From: a virus
Direction: 5' to 3' (one strand)
DNA length: 30,698 nt
IMG/VR virus record: IMGVR_UViG_3300044966_000524
Location: 1 to 30,698 of that record
This document shows positions 6,676 through 14,634 of the stretch, in pieces. Position 1 is the first letter of the stretch; every line of letters starts with the position of its first letter. A program made the translations under genes and the position numbers. The notes below the pieces were generated by a model. The model ran no database searches. It was given only the letters and a program-made list of their open reading frames with translations, and was not told the origin of the DNA.

Positions 6676-6879
6676 ATGAACGAAATCTTACAAGAAAACA
6701 AACGACTTCAAGCACAGGTCGAAAAACTACTGACCGAAAACATGGAGCTTACGGCAGTCATCCGGGCGCTACGCAAGAACGCCCGCGAGGATGCGGCGAC
6801 TATTGAAACCGCACAGCGGGAATTATGGCTCTGGAAGAACGGCAAATACGAAAAGAGCACGGAGGGAGCAAATGATTAA
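6676..6879 (+). CDS. Small coiled-coil protein
   Basis: A 67-residue protein that is nearly all coiled coil: ENKRLQAQVEKLLTENMELTA is followed by a second charged helix. It resembles leucine-zipper-like phage proteins, without a named family. It begins one base after the preceding stop and overlaps the next gene by eight bases. Base composition returns to that of the main genome. Function unknown. Confidence 0.7.
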   Translation: MNEILQENKRLQAQVEKLLTENMELTAVIRALRKNAREDAATIETAQRELWLWKNGKYEKSTEGAND

Positions 6880-7174
6880 GGCGAGCATCAATGTCACCAA
6901 GATAGAGAAGGCCGAAATCTATGTCGGCAAGAACGGAAAATATGTCGGTCTGGCATTCTTTGCCAACAAGGGCGGGCCTGACCAGTTTGGAAACGATGGC
7001 TTCGTGACTCAGGAGATTTCCAAGGAGCGGCGGGACAATGGCGAGCGCGGCCCGATCATTGGCAACTGGAAGTATCTTAAAAAAGCCAGCGTGCCAGCAG
7101 GGAAACCGCAAGGCCCGGCTGACCGATACCAAGGCCGGACACACGACGACACGGGGGAGGAAATACCATTTTAA
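6872..7174 (+). CDS. SSB-like protein with acidic IPF tail
   Basis: A 100-residue protein. The start at 6872 is chosen because GGAGG lies just upstream and the conserved-looking IKASINVTKIEKAEIYVGKN begins there; the frame extends further upstream without support. The body is beta-rich (YVGLAFFANKGGP, FGNDGFVTQEIS). The C-terminus is DDTGEEIPF, very like the DDDIPF tip by which single-stranded DNA-binding proteins recruit replication partners. Combined with its position between recombination and replication genes, this suggests a divergent phage SSB. The OB fold is inferred, not demonstrated. Confidence 0.78.
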   Translation: MIKASINVTKIEKAEIYVGKNGKYVGLAFFANKGGPDQFGNDGFVTQEISKERRDNGERGPIIGNWKYLKKASVPAGKPQGPADRYQGRTHDDTGEEIPF

Positions 7175-7181
7175 GATCATT

Positions 7182-7445
7182 ATGATTCAACTCGAATTAT
7201 TTCTCGAAAATCCAAAAGCGCACCTTTTTCCATACTGGTGGAAGCGTTTGCGGGAATGGCCGCGATTGGTCATGGAGCACAGGAGGGACACCGAAAGCAG
7301 CGGATGGGGCGCTGCTGAATTGAGTGGGTGGTTTGCGGATTTATTACATAAAGCAGGTCAAATGAGCCAGTCGGAATACAGCCGATGGCAGAGATTTGAA
7401 AGGCGCGTGTATTCCTGGAAAGGAGCAAAACACCATGGCCGGTGA
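7182..7445 (+). CDS. Hypothetical protein of replication region
   Basis: An 87-residue protein beginning IQLELFLENP and containing a Trp-rich basic segment (PYWWKRLREWPRLVMEHRR) and two helices. Not recognised. The frame extends further upstream, but the ATG at 7182 avoids a long overlap with the SSB-like gene and follows it by seven bases. Its end overlaps the replisome organizer start by 11 bases. Confidence 0.65.
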   Translation: MIQLELFLENPKAHLFPYWWKRLREWPRLVMEHRRDTESSGWGAAELSGWFADLLHKAGQMSQSEYSRWQRFERRVYSWKGAKHHGR

Positions 7446-8076
7446 ATGGATCAAGGTGGAGGTTTCAATAGACACAAAGCCAGAGGTTTTTTCGTTGGCT
7501 TGCGAACTGGATCGTGACCCGTTGCACATTGTCGGGATGCTCTGGAAGGTGTGGGCATGGGCCGATACCCACACGCTATCAGGTAACGCAATCAGCGTTA
7601 CCACGGTAACGCTCGACAGGTTGACAAACTGCCAAGGTTTCGCTGATGCGCTCCGCAAAGTCGGCTGGTTGGAAGGACGCGATGGCCTCCTTTCCTTCCC
7701 ACGCTTTGAGCGGCACAACGGCCAAACAGCTAAAAACAGGGGGCTTACCGCAAAACGAGTGGCAGCGCACAAGAGCAGAAAAGGTAACGCTCCGCTAACG
7801 CTTCCTGAGTTACCTAAAGAAGAGGTAGAGAAGAGAAGAAATACTACAGACCTACCAACGCGCGAGGAGCCAGTCGGCGACCTTGAATCAGAAAACGCGG
7901 AGTGGCTGGAAAACCTGCGGCGGAATTTCCCCGACCGCGATGTCGATGGCGAACTCAAAACCTTTCAGCGTTACTGCGCCAGCAAGGGGACGGCAGCAAA
8001 CCAACGGGGCTTTTTCGGATGGCTCAAAAAATCCAGCCCGGCAATCCCCGCCCAAAAATCACAATGGAGCTATTGA
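7435..8076 (+). CDS. Replisome organizer / DnaT-like replication protein
   Basis: A 213-residue protein. The N-terminal 110 residues match phage replication proteins of the DnaT-like or replisome-organizer type: EWIKVEVSIDTKPEVFSLA, MLWKVWAWADTHTL, then LDRLTNCQGFADALRKVGWL and FPRFERHNGQTAKNRGLTAKR. A charged linker (130-150) leads to a helical C-terminal domain (EWLENLRRNFPDRDVDGELKTF) typical of primosomal proteins that contact DNA or the loader. The ATG at 7435 has an AGGAG site; upstream in-frame codons lack one. The next gene is a DnaC-like loader, so the pair probably opens the phage origin and recruits host helicase. Confidence 0.82.
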   Translation: MAGEWIKVEVSIDTKPEVFSLACELDRDPLHIVGMLWKVWAWADTHTLSGNAISVTTVTLDRLTNCQGFADALRKVGWLEGRDGLLSFPRFERHNGQTAKNRGLTAKRVAAHKSRKGNAPLTLPELPKEEVEKRRNTTDLPTREEPVGDLESENAEWLENLRRNFPDRDVDGELKTFQRYCASKGTAANQRGFFGWLKKSSPAIPAQKSQWSY

Positions 8077-8801
8077 ACGAAATGCAAACGATGACAACAC
8101 GAGACTGCGCGGACTGCGCAACGGGGTTCACTCCGCACGATGTGGAGTTCGGCGGAAGGACGATCTTCACGCAGACACGCTGCGAGGCTTGCCAAGAACG
8201 GGCCTGCAAGGCGTCGGAAGACGCCGAGAGGGTCAGGGTAGCGGAGGCAAAGAAAAAGGCGCGGGAAGACGCCTTTCTGGCGATTTGCCCGCCTCTCTAC
8301 CGCGACACCGACCCCGAACGAATCCATGCACGCTTTCGAGAGGCGGCTTTCACCTGGACATGGAACCCGGTGGGAGTCGGCTTCGTGGGGATGGCTGGGA
8401 AAGGGAAAACGCGGGCGGCTTATTTGCTCATGAACCGGATGGTGCAAGCAGGCCACCGATGCGCGGCGATGACCTCGACCACATTCGGGAAAATATGCGT
8501 CGATCAATTTGCCGACGACAAGGCACGCAAGGCGCAAGCGGAGAAAGACCTCCGCGCATGCTACACGGCAAGCGTGTGGTTTCTGGACGATCTCGGCAAG
8601 CAACGCATGACCGAGAGGGGAGAAATGGAGCTTTACGCCGTGCTGGAACACCGCACGGCAAACATGTTGCCGACAATCTGGACGGCAAATGCCAAGTCGG
8701 ATGTGCTTTGCAAAATGTTCAGCGAGGACCGAGGCGAGCCAATCATGCGGCGGCTCATCGAGTTTTCAAAAATCACAGCGGTATGGAGGGACGGGCAATG
8801 A
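8064..8801 (+). CDS. DnaC-like AAA+ helicase loader
   Basis: An AAA+ ATPase of about 245 residues. An N-terminal zinc ribbon is formed by CADC (C15, C18) and CEAC (C40, C43), followed by a charged helix. The ATPase has Walker A GMAGKGKT (109-116), Walker B VWFLDDLG (171-178), a sensor-like TIWTAN strand and a C-terminal arginine pair (MRRLIEF). This is the organisation of DnaC/DnaI-like loaders that place the replicative helicase on DNA. It overlaps the end of the replisome organizer. The ATG codons at 8082 and 8091 are alternative starts; 8082 has a GGAG 12 bases upstream. Confidence 0.88.
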   Translation: MELLNEMQTMTTRDCADCATGFTPHDVEFGGRTIFTQTRCEACQERACKASEDAERVRVAEAKKKAREDAFLAICPPLYRDTDPERIHARFREAAFTWTWNPVGVGFVGMAGKGKTRAAYLLMNRMVQAGHRCAAMTSTTFGKICVDQFADDKARKAQAEKDLRACYTASVWFLDDLGKQRMTERGEMELYAVLEHRTANMLPTIWTANAKSDVLCKMFSEDRGEPIMRRLIEFSKITAVWRDGQ

Positions 8802-9088
8802 ATCGAATAAAATGTTGGACTTGCGATGGATCGGGAATCGCAAGCCGAGCAAACATGAACACGGCGGGAATTGATATCGAGTGTCGCCGGTGCAATGCCA
8901 CCGGCCAATGTCCCGAAATCATGCGCGAATGGGCGAAAATTGGCGAAAAATATAAGAACGAACGGAGATCAGAGAGAAAAACCATCCTTCAACTCGCTCG
9001 GCAAATCGGATGCCGACCATCCGACCTATGCAAAGCCGAGGCCGGAATCATTAACCCAAGAGAAATCTACAAGGAGGGCGAGGAATGA
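8798..9088 (+). CDS. Small zinc-finger protein with DnaJ-like cysteine motifs
   Basis: A 96-residue protein starting at the ATG that overlaps the loader stop, with GGAGGG upstream. The first half has two CxxCxGxG-type units, CWTCDGSG and CRRCNATGQC, forming a DnaJ-type zinc site. The second half (TILQLARQIGCRPSDLCKAEAG) reads as a helix-turn-helix. The combination suggests a nucleic-acid-binding regulator. It overlaps the next gene by ATGA. Confidence 0.72.
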   Translation: MNRIKCWTCDGSGIASRANMNTAGIDIECRRCNATGQCPEIMREWAKIGEKYKNERRSERKTILQLARQIGCRPSDLCKAEAGIINPREIYKEGEE

Positions 9089-9447
9089 GCGCCACGCCTG
9101 AGACCGATGCGCTGTATGCGCAAATGCTGGCAGAGAACCCCGGCAACTTTATTCACCTCGAGGAGTTTCTGGAACTGGCTTGCCGATTGGAGCGCGAGCG
9201 TGACGAGGCGAGAAATGGACGAGAAGCTTACAAGCAACTTGCTATTAAACACGCGCAAGAGCGCGACGAGGCAAGAACAACCATCGAAGACGCAAAACGA
9301 GCATTAAATGCAACCGATTATGAGGGGATTTTATTGGCGGCAATGCGAGTAAAGGCAGAGCGCGACGAGGCGAGGGAGAGATGCGCCAAGCTACAAAACA
9401 TTGCAGAAAGAGCGGTAAATCTTGGCCTTGGAGGAAAAACGAAATGA
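9085..9447 (+). CDS. Coiled-coil hypothetical with ERDEAR repeats
   Basis: A 120-residue protein with a strong AAGGAGG ribosome-binding site. It starts with a short conserved-looking leader (MSATPETDALYAQ) and is then mostly coiled coil, with the motif ERDEAR recurring three times (about residues 38, 59 and 91). This layout is common in small phage early proteins, with no known function. It overlaps the sigma factor start by ATGA. Confidence 0.7.
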   Translation: MSATPETDALYAQMLAENPGNFIHLEEFLELACRLERERDEARNGREAYKQLAIKHAQERDEARTTIEDAKRALNATDYEGILLAAMRVKAERDEARERCAKLQNIAERAVNLGLGGKTK

Positions 9448-9971
9448 ACGAGGACGCAATGACCTCGTGCATTGCACGCATCGCCAACGGAGACGAGCAA
9501 GCCATGGCCGACCTGTTCGCCCTCACGCAGGGAGATATCACGCGCATCATTGCCTCAATCGTCCCGCCGGATGATGCCGGCGACATCTACCAGACCGCGA
9601 TGCTGCGAGTCTGGCGCAATGCGGGAACATTCCGCACCGGGTTGCCCGTCATGCCGTGGCTGATCGGTATCGCCCGCCTTGCGGCCTTCGACCTTTTACG
9701 AACTCGGAGGCGCAGAAGTGCCTTATTTGAAAAAAATACCGACGCAACCCCTGATCTCGTGGCGTCATTAAAGGAGGAGCGGCAAGAGGTCGGCCATCAT
9801 CTCGCACAACTGCCCGAAGTGCAAAAAAAAATTATCCATTTAAGCTTTTTTAAAAAACTCCCGCTCAAAGACATCGCCTCGCAATTAGGCATCCCCCACA
9901 GCCAAGCACGCACTCTTCGCCGGAAGGCGCTCAACTACCTGAAAGAAAGCCTAAAACTTGAAAACCTGTAA
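9444..9971 (+). CDS. ECF-like sigma-70 family sigma factor
   Basis: A 175-residue protein of the extracytoplasmic-function sigma size. Region 2 (about 20-92) has DAGDIYQTAMLRVWRNAGTF and PWLIGIARLAAFDLLRTRRRR; region 4 (119-172) has LPEVQKKIIHLSFFKKLPLKDIA and a helix-turn-helix GIPHSQARTLRRKALNYL. It would bind host core polymerase and redirect it. GGAGG lies nine bases before the ATG at 9444. Its position at the junction of early and late modules, beside a Mor-like activator, suggests it drives phage late transcription. No anti-sigma gene is adjacent. Confidence 0.87.
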   Translation: MNEDAMTSCIARIANGDEQAMADLFALTQGDITRIIASIVPPDDAGDIYQTAMLRVWRNAGTFRTGLPVMPWLIGIARLAAFDLLRTRRRRSALFEKNTDATPDLVASLKEERQEVGHHLAQLPEVQKKIIHLSFFKKLPLKDIASQLGIPHSQARTLRRKALNYLKESLKLENL

Positions 9972-10149
9972 AGAGAAAAGCGGAACACCACACCATGCCG
10001 CCCGTGGATATGTCGTGCTATGGGCCACGCTCATGGCTCATGCCAAGCCCAACCATCGCGGCTCGATCGCCGAGATCGGCAGGGAAATGATGGAGGCAAT
10101 CGACCTCGATGAGCAACGCAAGGACAAAGGAGAAGCGCATGAACTCTGA
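9958..10149 (+). CDS. Hypothetical small protein, start uncertain
   Basis: An open frame between the sigma factor and the Mor-like gene. It can begin at TTG 9958, GTG 10015 or ATG 10033; none has a ribosome-binding site. The C-terminal part (GSIAEIGREMMEAIDLDEQ) is a convincing amphipathic helix with codon use like the neighbours. Its stop overlaps the start of the next gene by 11 bases. A 31-codon frame from ATG 9994 in another frame is an alternative. No function can be given. Confidence 0.45.
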   Translation: MKTCKEKSGTPHHAARGYVVLWATLMAHAKPNHRGSIAEIGREMMEAIDLDEQRKDKGEAHEL

Positions 10150-10612
10150 AATACCATTACCACCAACCGCGCAAGTGGTTGCGGATGTCATAGGACGTGA
10201 TGCCACACTGGCCCTTGCCATGTCCTGCCTGTATCGCTGCCTCTATGTCCCAAAGGGAAAGCTGGCCCCGGACAGCTATCTCGTGCGGACAATCGGCGAA
10301 GAGAAGGCAAAGCTCATGCAAAGGGAGTTCATCGGCATGCTCTTACCGCTCGCAACATGTCACCACATCGCCGTCTTTGAACGCCAGCAAAGGATACGCG
10401 CTGCGGTCGCTGAAGGAAAGACACACGCGCAAGTCGCAGTCGCGTATGGCCTCACGGTCAAATGGGTGCGCAACCTATGCGCCCGCAAACCAGATGAATA
10501 TCGATACCCACTCAAAGCCTACGACCAGCCACCAGCCAGGGGGGTAGTAGGTTCTTCCGAGGGGGACCGGGAGCGGGTATGCGGAAACTTGCAGAGTTTG
10601 GTTAGAGATTGA
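10139..10612 (+). CDS. Mor-like transcription activator
   Basis: A 157-residue protein resembling the Mor/C activator family of phage Mu. The N-terminal dimerisation part has VIGRDATLALAMSCLYRCLYVPKG; the helix-turn-helix is in EGKTHAQVAVAYGLTVKWVRNLC (about 92-114). Mor-type proteins activate middle or late phage promoters that lack good -35 boxes. AAAGGAG precedes the ATG at 10139 with good spacing. The C-terminal 40 residues are proline- and glycine-rich and unassigned. Beside the sigma factor, it is a second candidate late regulator. Confidence 0.68.
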   Translation: MNSEIPLPPTAQVVADVIGRDATLALAMSCLYRCLYVPKGKLAPDSYLVRTIGEEKAKLMQREFIGMLLPLATCHHIAVFERQQRIRAAVAEGKTHAQVAVAYGLTVKWVRNLCARKPDEYRYPLKAYDQPPARGVVGSSEGDRERVCGNLQSLVRD

Positions 10613-10638
10613 CCAAAAAACCGCAGTTTGCTTTTCAA

Positions 10639-12153
10639 ATGAAACAACAAAACTATCAGATTGAACAGATCGAAACGGGGAGCCTCATTCCCTACGCACG
10701 CAACGCCAAAAAGCACGATGCCGCACAGGTGGCAAAAATCGCCGGAAGCATCCGGGAGTTTGGATTCAACAACCCCGTGCTCATCGATTCGGAGAACGGA
10801 ATCGTTGCCGGTCATGGTCGCGTGCTTGCCGCGCAAAAGTTGGGGATGGCATCCGTGCCGTGCCTCCGGCTCTCGCACCTCACGGACGCACAGCGCAAAG
10901 CCTACATCCTCGCCGACAACCGCCTTGCCGAAATCGGCGGCGGATGGGACGAGGAAATGCTGAAGCTCGAACTCGCGGACCTTGCGGCGCTTGGGGTTGA
11001 TGTTACCGAGCTTGGTTTCGATGCTTTACCGGCGGACATGCAAGAAGCGGCGGACCTTGCCGACGCAAAAAAAACCCTTTCGGAAAAATTCGGAGTTCCA
11101 CCCTTTACCGTTCTCAACGCCCGCGAAGGATGGTGGCAGGATAGAAAACGGGCTTGGCTGGCTTTGGGTATTAAAGGCGAGGCAAGCCGAACAGAATCCG
11201 ATACAGGAGACCGTCAATTATTAGCAAAATCAAGCGGAACAGATTTTTACGCTCAGAAGCGCGCAAAGGAAAAGGAAATTGGAGCAAGTTTGACCACTAA
11301 AGAGTTTCAAGAACAACACTATAAGCAAGATAAAAACTACGACGAAGGAACAAGCATCTTCGACCCCGTCCTTTGCGAACTGGCCTACCGTTGGTTTTCA
11401 CCAGAAGGCGGAACGATACTCGATCCATTCTCCGGCGGCTCCGTGCGGGGCATCGTGGCCAGCCATTGTGGCCGTCAATATGTCGGCATGGATTTACGCG
11501 AGGAACAAATCCAAGCAAACCGCGCGCAAGCAAATGTCGCGCAAGACCCGCAACCCGTGTGGCATTGCGGAGATAGCCGAACGATTGACAAAGTATGCAG
11601 CGACATCAAAGCGGACATGGTTTTTTCATGCCCGCCCTACGCAGACCTCGAAGTCTACAGCGAAGATCCAAACGACCTATCAACACTCAGCTATCCAGAG
11701 TTCAAAGCCGCCTATTTTGAAATCATCCAAAAAGCCTGTTCCTTGTTAAAGCCTAACACCTTCGCCTGCTTTGTGGTCGGAGATGTCCGAGACAAGAAGG
11801 GGAACTACTACAATTTTGTGGGCGATACGGTGGAAGCCTTTCGCGCCGCCGGGCTTCACTACTACAACGAAGCCATTCTTGTCACAGCCGTGGGAAGCCT
11901 CCCGATCCGAGCGGGCCGACAATTTGCCGCAAGCCGTAAACTTGGAAAAACGCATCAAAATGTTTTGGTTTTCAAAAAGGAAGAGGAACATTTCAAGGCA
12001 ACGCAGCAACTTACGCCAGCGCATCAAAACATTTTAGTTTTTGCAAAAGGCGACGGAAAACAAGCCGCCGCAAACTGCGGAGAAATAAAGGCAACCATGC
12101 AGGCGCTCGAAGATCAAGAGCTTACTCTATTGTCGCCACCTACCGAAGCTTAA
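10639..12153 (+). CDS. ParB-domain / DNA methyltransferase fusion
   Basis: About 504 residues from ATG 10639; a TTG at 10609 overlapping the previous stop is an alternative start. The N-terminal ParB-like domain (about 10-100) has SLIPYARNAKKH, NNPVLIDSENGIVAGHGRVLAA and the ILADNRLAE segment. The C-terminal part is an amino-methyltransferase: AdoMet motif I in ILDPFSGGSVRG, and catalytic motif IV SCPPY downstream, an order in which motif I precedes motif IV. It would methylate adenine N6 or cytosine N4, perhaps to protect phage DNA from host restriction. A 23-codon tandem duplication gives HQNVLVFKK and then HQNILVFAK near the C-terminus. Such fusions commonly lie just before the terminase genes. 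Confidence 0.88.
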   Translation: MKQQNYQIEQIETGSLIPYARNAKKHDAAQVAKIAGSIREFGFNNPVLIDSENGIVAGHGRVLAAQKLGMASVPCLRLSHLTDAQRKAYILADNRLAEIGGGWDEEMLKLELADLAALGVDVTELGFDALPADMQEAADLADAKKTLSEKFGVPPFTVLNAREGWWQDRKRAWLALGIKGEASRTESDTGDRQLLAKSSGTDFYAQKRAKEKEIGASLTTKEFQEQHYKQDKNYDEGTSIFDPVLCELAYRWFSPEGGTILDPFSGGSVRGIVASHCGRQYVGMDLREEQIQANRAQANVAQDPQPVWHCGDSRTIDKVCSDIKADMVFSCPPYADLEVYSEDPNDLSTLSYPEFKAAYFEIIQKACSLLKPNTFACFVVGDVRDKKGNYYNFVGDTVEAFRAAGLHYYNEAILVTAVGSLPIRAGRQFAASRKLGKTHQNVLVFKKEEEHFKATQQLTPAHQNILVFAKGDGKQAAANCGEIKATMQALEDQELTLLSPPTEA

Positions 12154-12157
12154 TCTC

Positions 12158-12718
12158 ATGCCAAACAAAACCGAAGCCCAGACCGTCGCCGTGACCGTGC
12201 TGGCAAATATATTCAACATCACGCCCGTGCGAGTGCAGCAACTTGCCAAGATGGGGGTTGTGGTAAAATCGGCGCGGGGAACTTATGAGCTGTGGAAATC
12301 CGTGAAGGGATACATCAAATACCTCCAAGACCGAGCAGCAGGAAAAGGCATGGGGGAAGGAGACGGAGGCGACTACGAAAAGCACCGCACGCGCCTCTAC
12401 GCCGCCCGTGCTGATGCGCAGGAAGTCATTTCGGCCAAGCTCAAACGAACCGCGCATGATGCGGAAGCCGTGGCCGAGGTGATGAACGACATGGTGGCCA
12501 ACGCCCGCAGCCGCATCTTGGCAATCCCCACGCTGGTCGCGCCAAGGGTGGCCGACGAAAGCGATCCGGCGGTGTGTCTGGAAATCATTCGGGACGCCGC
12601 GCATGAAGCCCTCACCGAACTGACCGACTACAACCCTGACAAAGTTGTGGCCCGTTTTTACAAACAACTGGAAGCAGAGCGCAACGAAAGCCCCGAAGCA
12701 GACGAGGCGGAAGAATGA
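12158..12718 (+). CDS. Terminase small subunit (Nu1-like)
   Basis: A 186-residue DNA-recognition subunit of the packaging motor, near the size of lambda Nu1 (181). The N-terminus is a winged helix (VTVLANIFNITPVRVQQLAKMGVVVKSARGTYELWKSVKGYIKYLQ), expected to bind the cos or pac site. A charged linker leads to a helical oligomerisation domain and an acidic tail. The stop overlaps the large-subunit start by ATGA. There is no ribosome-binding site at the start, as for most late genes here. Confidence 0.85.
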   Translation: MPNKTEAQTVAVTVLANIFNITPVRVQQLAKMGVVVKSARGTYELWKSVKGYIKYLQDRAAGKGMGEGDGGDYEKHRTRLYAARADAQEVISAKLKRTAHDAEAVAEVMNDMVANARSRILAIPTLVAPRVADESDPAVCLEIIRDAAHEALTELTDYNPDKVVARFYKQLEAERNESPEADEAEE

Positions 12719-14634
12719 CCGGAGAGCAGCAAGAGTTGGCCGGCCTCGGGCGGGTGATTTCAAAAACATGGTCGCCCCCGCCAAAATGGACGATCAGCGA
12801 ATGGGCAGACCACCGGCGCAAACTCTCCGGGGAGGCGGCAGCGGAGAAGGGGCAGTGGCGAACCAACCGCGCCGAATACCAGCGCGGAATCATGGACGCC
12901 GTTGCCGATCCCACCATTGAGCAAGTCGTCGTCATGTCATCGGCACAGGTGGGGAAAACGGAAATCCTTCTCAACTGCATCGGCTACTTCGTGGACTTCG
13001 ACCCCTCGCCCCTCATGCTCGTTCAGCCGGACGAGGCGATGGCAGAGACATTCAGCAAAGACCGTCTCGCGCCGATGTTTCGAGACTCGCCCAGCCTCCG
13101 CTCCAAGGTGCGACCGGCAAAGACACGCGACAGCGGAAACACGATCCTGCATAAACGATTCCCCGGCGGGCATGTCACGCTTGTCGGAGCCAACGCCCCC
13201 AGCGGCCTCGCCTCTCGCCCGATCCGAATCCTCCTGCTTGACGAGGTGGACCGATACCCCGCCAGCGCGGGAACGGAAGGTGATCCGGTAAATTTGGCCA
13301 TCGCCCGCACCAAGAATTTTTGGAACAGAAGAATCGTCATGGTCTCGACCCCGACCGTCAAGGGCTTGTCCCGCATAGAGCGAGCTTTTGAGATTTCCGA
13401 TCAGCGGCATTTTCTGGTGCCTTGCCCGCATTGCCAACACGAGCATCCGTTGCGGTGGGGGAATGTTGTCTGGACGGACGGACGCCGCGACCTCGCCACC
13501 CTCCGCTGTCCCGCCTGCAACGGCACGATCACAAACGCACAAAAAAACCAAGCCGTTGCCCGTGGTCGGTGGCAGGCCAGCGCCGGACCCAGCCGCATCG
13601 CGGGCTTTCATCTCAACGAACTTTATTCGCCGTGGCGAAGCATCGCAGACATCGCCATCGAGCACGGACGGGCGAAGGACGATCCCTCCACCCTGCAAGT
13701 CTGGATCAACACCAGCCTGGGTGAAACATGGGAGGAAGGCGGCGAGCGCATCAGCGAGCACGCATTGATCGAGCGATGCGAACCCTACCCGCAGGCGGAT
13801 GTTCCCGCCCGTGGGCTGATTCTCACGGCAGGCGTCGATACCCAGCAAGACCGCCTCGAGGTCGAAGTGGTCGCGTGGGCAGGAGGCGAAGAAAGCTGGA
13901 GCGTTGCATACCATGTCATCCTCGGAGACCCTGACATTCCCGAAGGAACGGCAGGCAGTCCGTGGACGCACCTTACCGACTACCTTCGCAAGCGGTGGAC
14001 CTCGGAGGCAGGCGGCGAAATGGTCATCGAAACCACCTGCATCGATACCGGGGGCAGCAACACGCAGGCCGTTTACGGCTATGTGAAACGCCACAAGGGA
14101 GACCGAGTTTACGGCATCAAGGGACAAGGCGGCCCCGGCTTGCCCATCGTCGGCAACCCCGCCCGCCGCAGAGCAGGGAAAAAGACCAGCCGCCCCATCG
14201 ATGTTTACATCGTCGGCGTCGATTCCGCGAAGAGCATCGTATACAAGCGCCTCCGCATCACCGAACCCGGCTCTGGATATTGCCATTTCCCGCAGGGACG
14301 CAGCGCCGAGTATTTCCGAGGTCTGACCGCAGAAAAAGCCGTGACGAAATTCGTGAAAGGTTTCCCCCGGCTGGAATGGCACAAAACATCCGGCGCACGC
14401 AACGAACCGCTCGATTGCCGGGTTTACGCATTCGCCGCGCTGGTGCTCCGCGCCCCGCAGTTTGACAAGCTCGCCCTACGGAGGCGGCAGACCATGCCCG
14501 CGCCGAAGCCCGCCGAGGTAGAGACGCCCCCTCCTACGGAACTCCCCGCAGAAGACACCCCCCCACCTCACGAAGACACTGCCGGAAAACGCAGGCGCAC
14601 CCAGCGCCGTGGCAGCTTCGTGAACTCATGGTGA
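12715..14634 (+). CDS. Terminase large subunit, GpA family
   Basis: A 639-residue packaging ATPase and nuclease, almost the length of lambda gpA (641). The N-terminal ATPase has Walker A SSAQVGKT (75-82) and Walker B LLLDEVDRYP (173-182). A zinc-binding insert follows (CPHC at about 237-240 and CPAC). The C-terminal nuclease begins near AGVDTQQDRLEVEVVAW, containing a metal-binding Asp. The enzyme cuts concatemers and drives DNA into the prohead. The last 50 residues are Pro/Glu-rich and contain a copy of the dispersed repeat at 14538-14557. The gene overlaps the next by seven bases. Confidence 0.95.
   Translation: MTGEQQELAGLGRVISKTWSPPPKWTISEWADHRRKLSGEAAAEKGQWRTNRAEYQRGIMDAVADPTIEQVVVMSSAQVGKTEILLNCIGYFVDFDPSPLMLVQPDEAMAETFSKDRLAPMFRDSPSLRSKVRPAKTRDSGNTILHKRFPGGHVTLVGANAPSGLASRPIRILLLDEVDRYPASAGTEGDPVNLAIARTKNFWNRRIVMVSTPTVKGLSRIERAFEISDQRHFLVPCPHCQHEHPLRWGNVVWTDGRRDLATLRCPACNGTITNAQKNQAVARGRWQASAGPSRIAGFHLNELYSPWRSIADIAIEHGRAKDDPSTLQVWINTSLGETWEEGGERISEHALIERCEPYPQADVPARGLILTAGVDTQQDRLEVEVVAWAGGEESWSVAYHVILGDPDIPEGTAGSPWTHLTDYLRKRWTSEAGGEMVIETTCIDTGGSNTQAVYGYVKRHKGDRVYGIKGQGGPGLPIVGNPARRRAGKKTSRPIDVYIVGVDSAKSIVYKRLRITEPGSGYCHFPQGRSAEYFRGLTAEKAVTKFVKGFPRLEWHKTSGARNEPLDCRVYAFAALVLRAPQFDKLALRRRQTMPAPKPAEVETPPPTELPAEDTPPPHEDTAGKRRRTQRRGSFVNSW
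14538..14557 (+). repeat. Dispersed repeat copy A (inside terminase 3' end)
   Basis: GGAACTCCCCGCAGAAGACA, identical to the copy at 21473-21492 and one or two changes from those at 17862 and 27026. Here it is translated within the proline-rich tail of the terminase as part of TELPAEDTPP. No AAAAT box lies 16 bases downstream, unlike the three intergenic copies, so it probably lacks promoter function. Confidence 0.85.

Noticed and set aside
7883-8797. Long upstream extension of the zinc-finger gene frame
   Set aside because: It runs through the DnaC-like loader in another frame; only the part from 8798, with a ribosome-binding site and zinc motifs, is credible.
12937-14382. 481-codon open frame antisense to the terminase large subunit
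   Set aside because: It mirrors the G+C-rich terminase gene, has no recognisable domain and its protein is low-complexity Ala/Gly/Asp; the sense strand is unambiguous GpA terminase.
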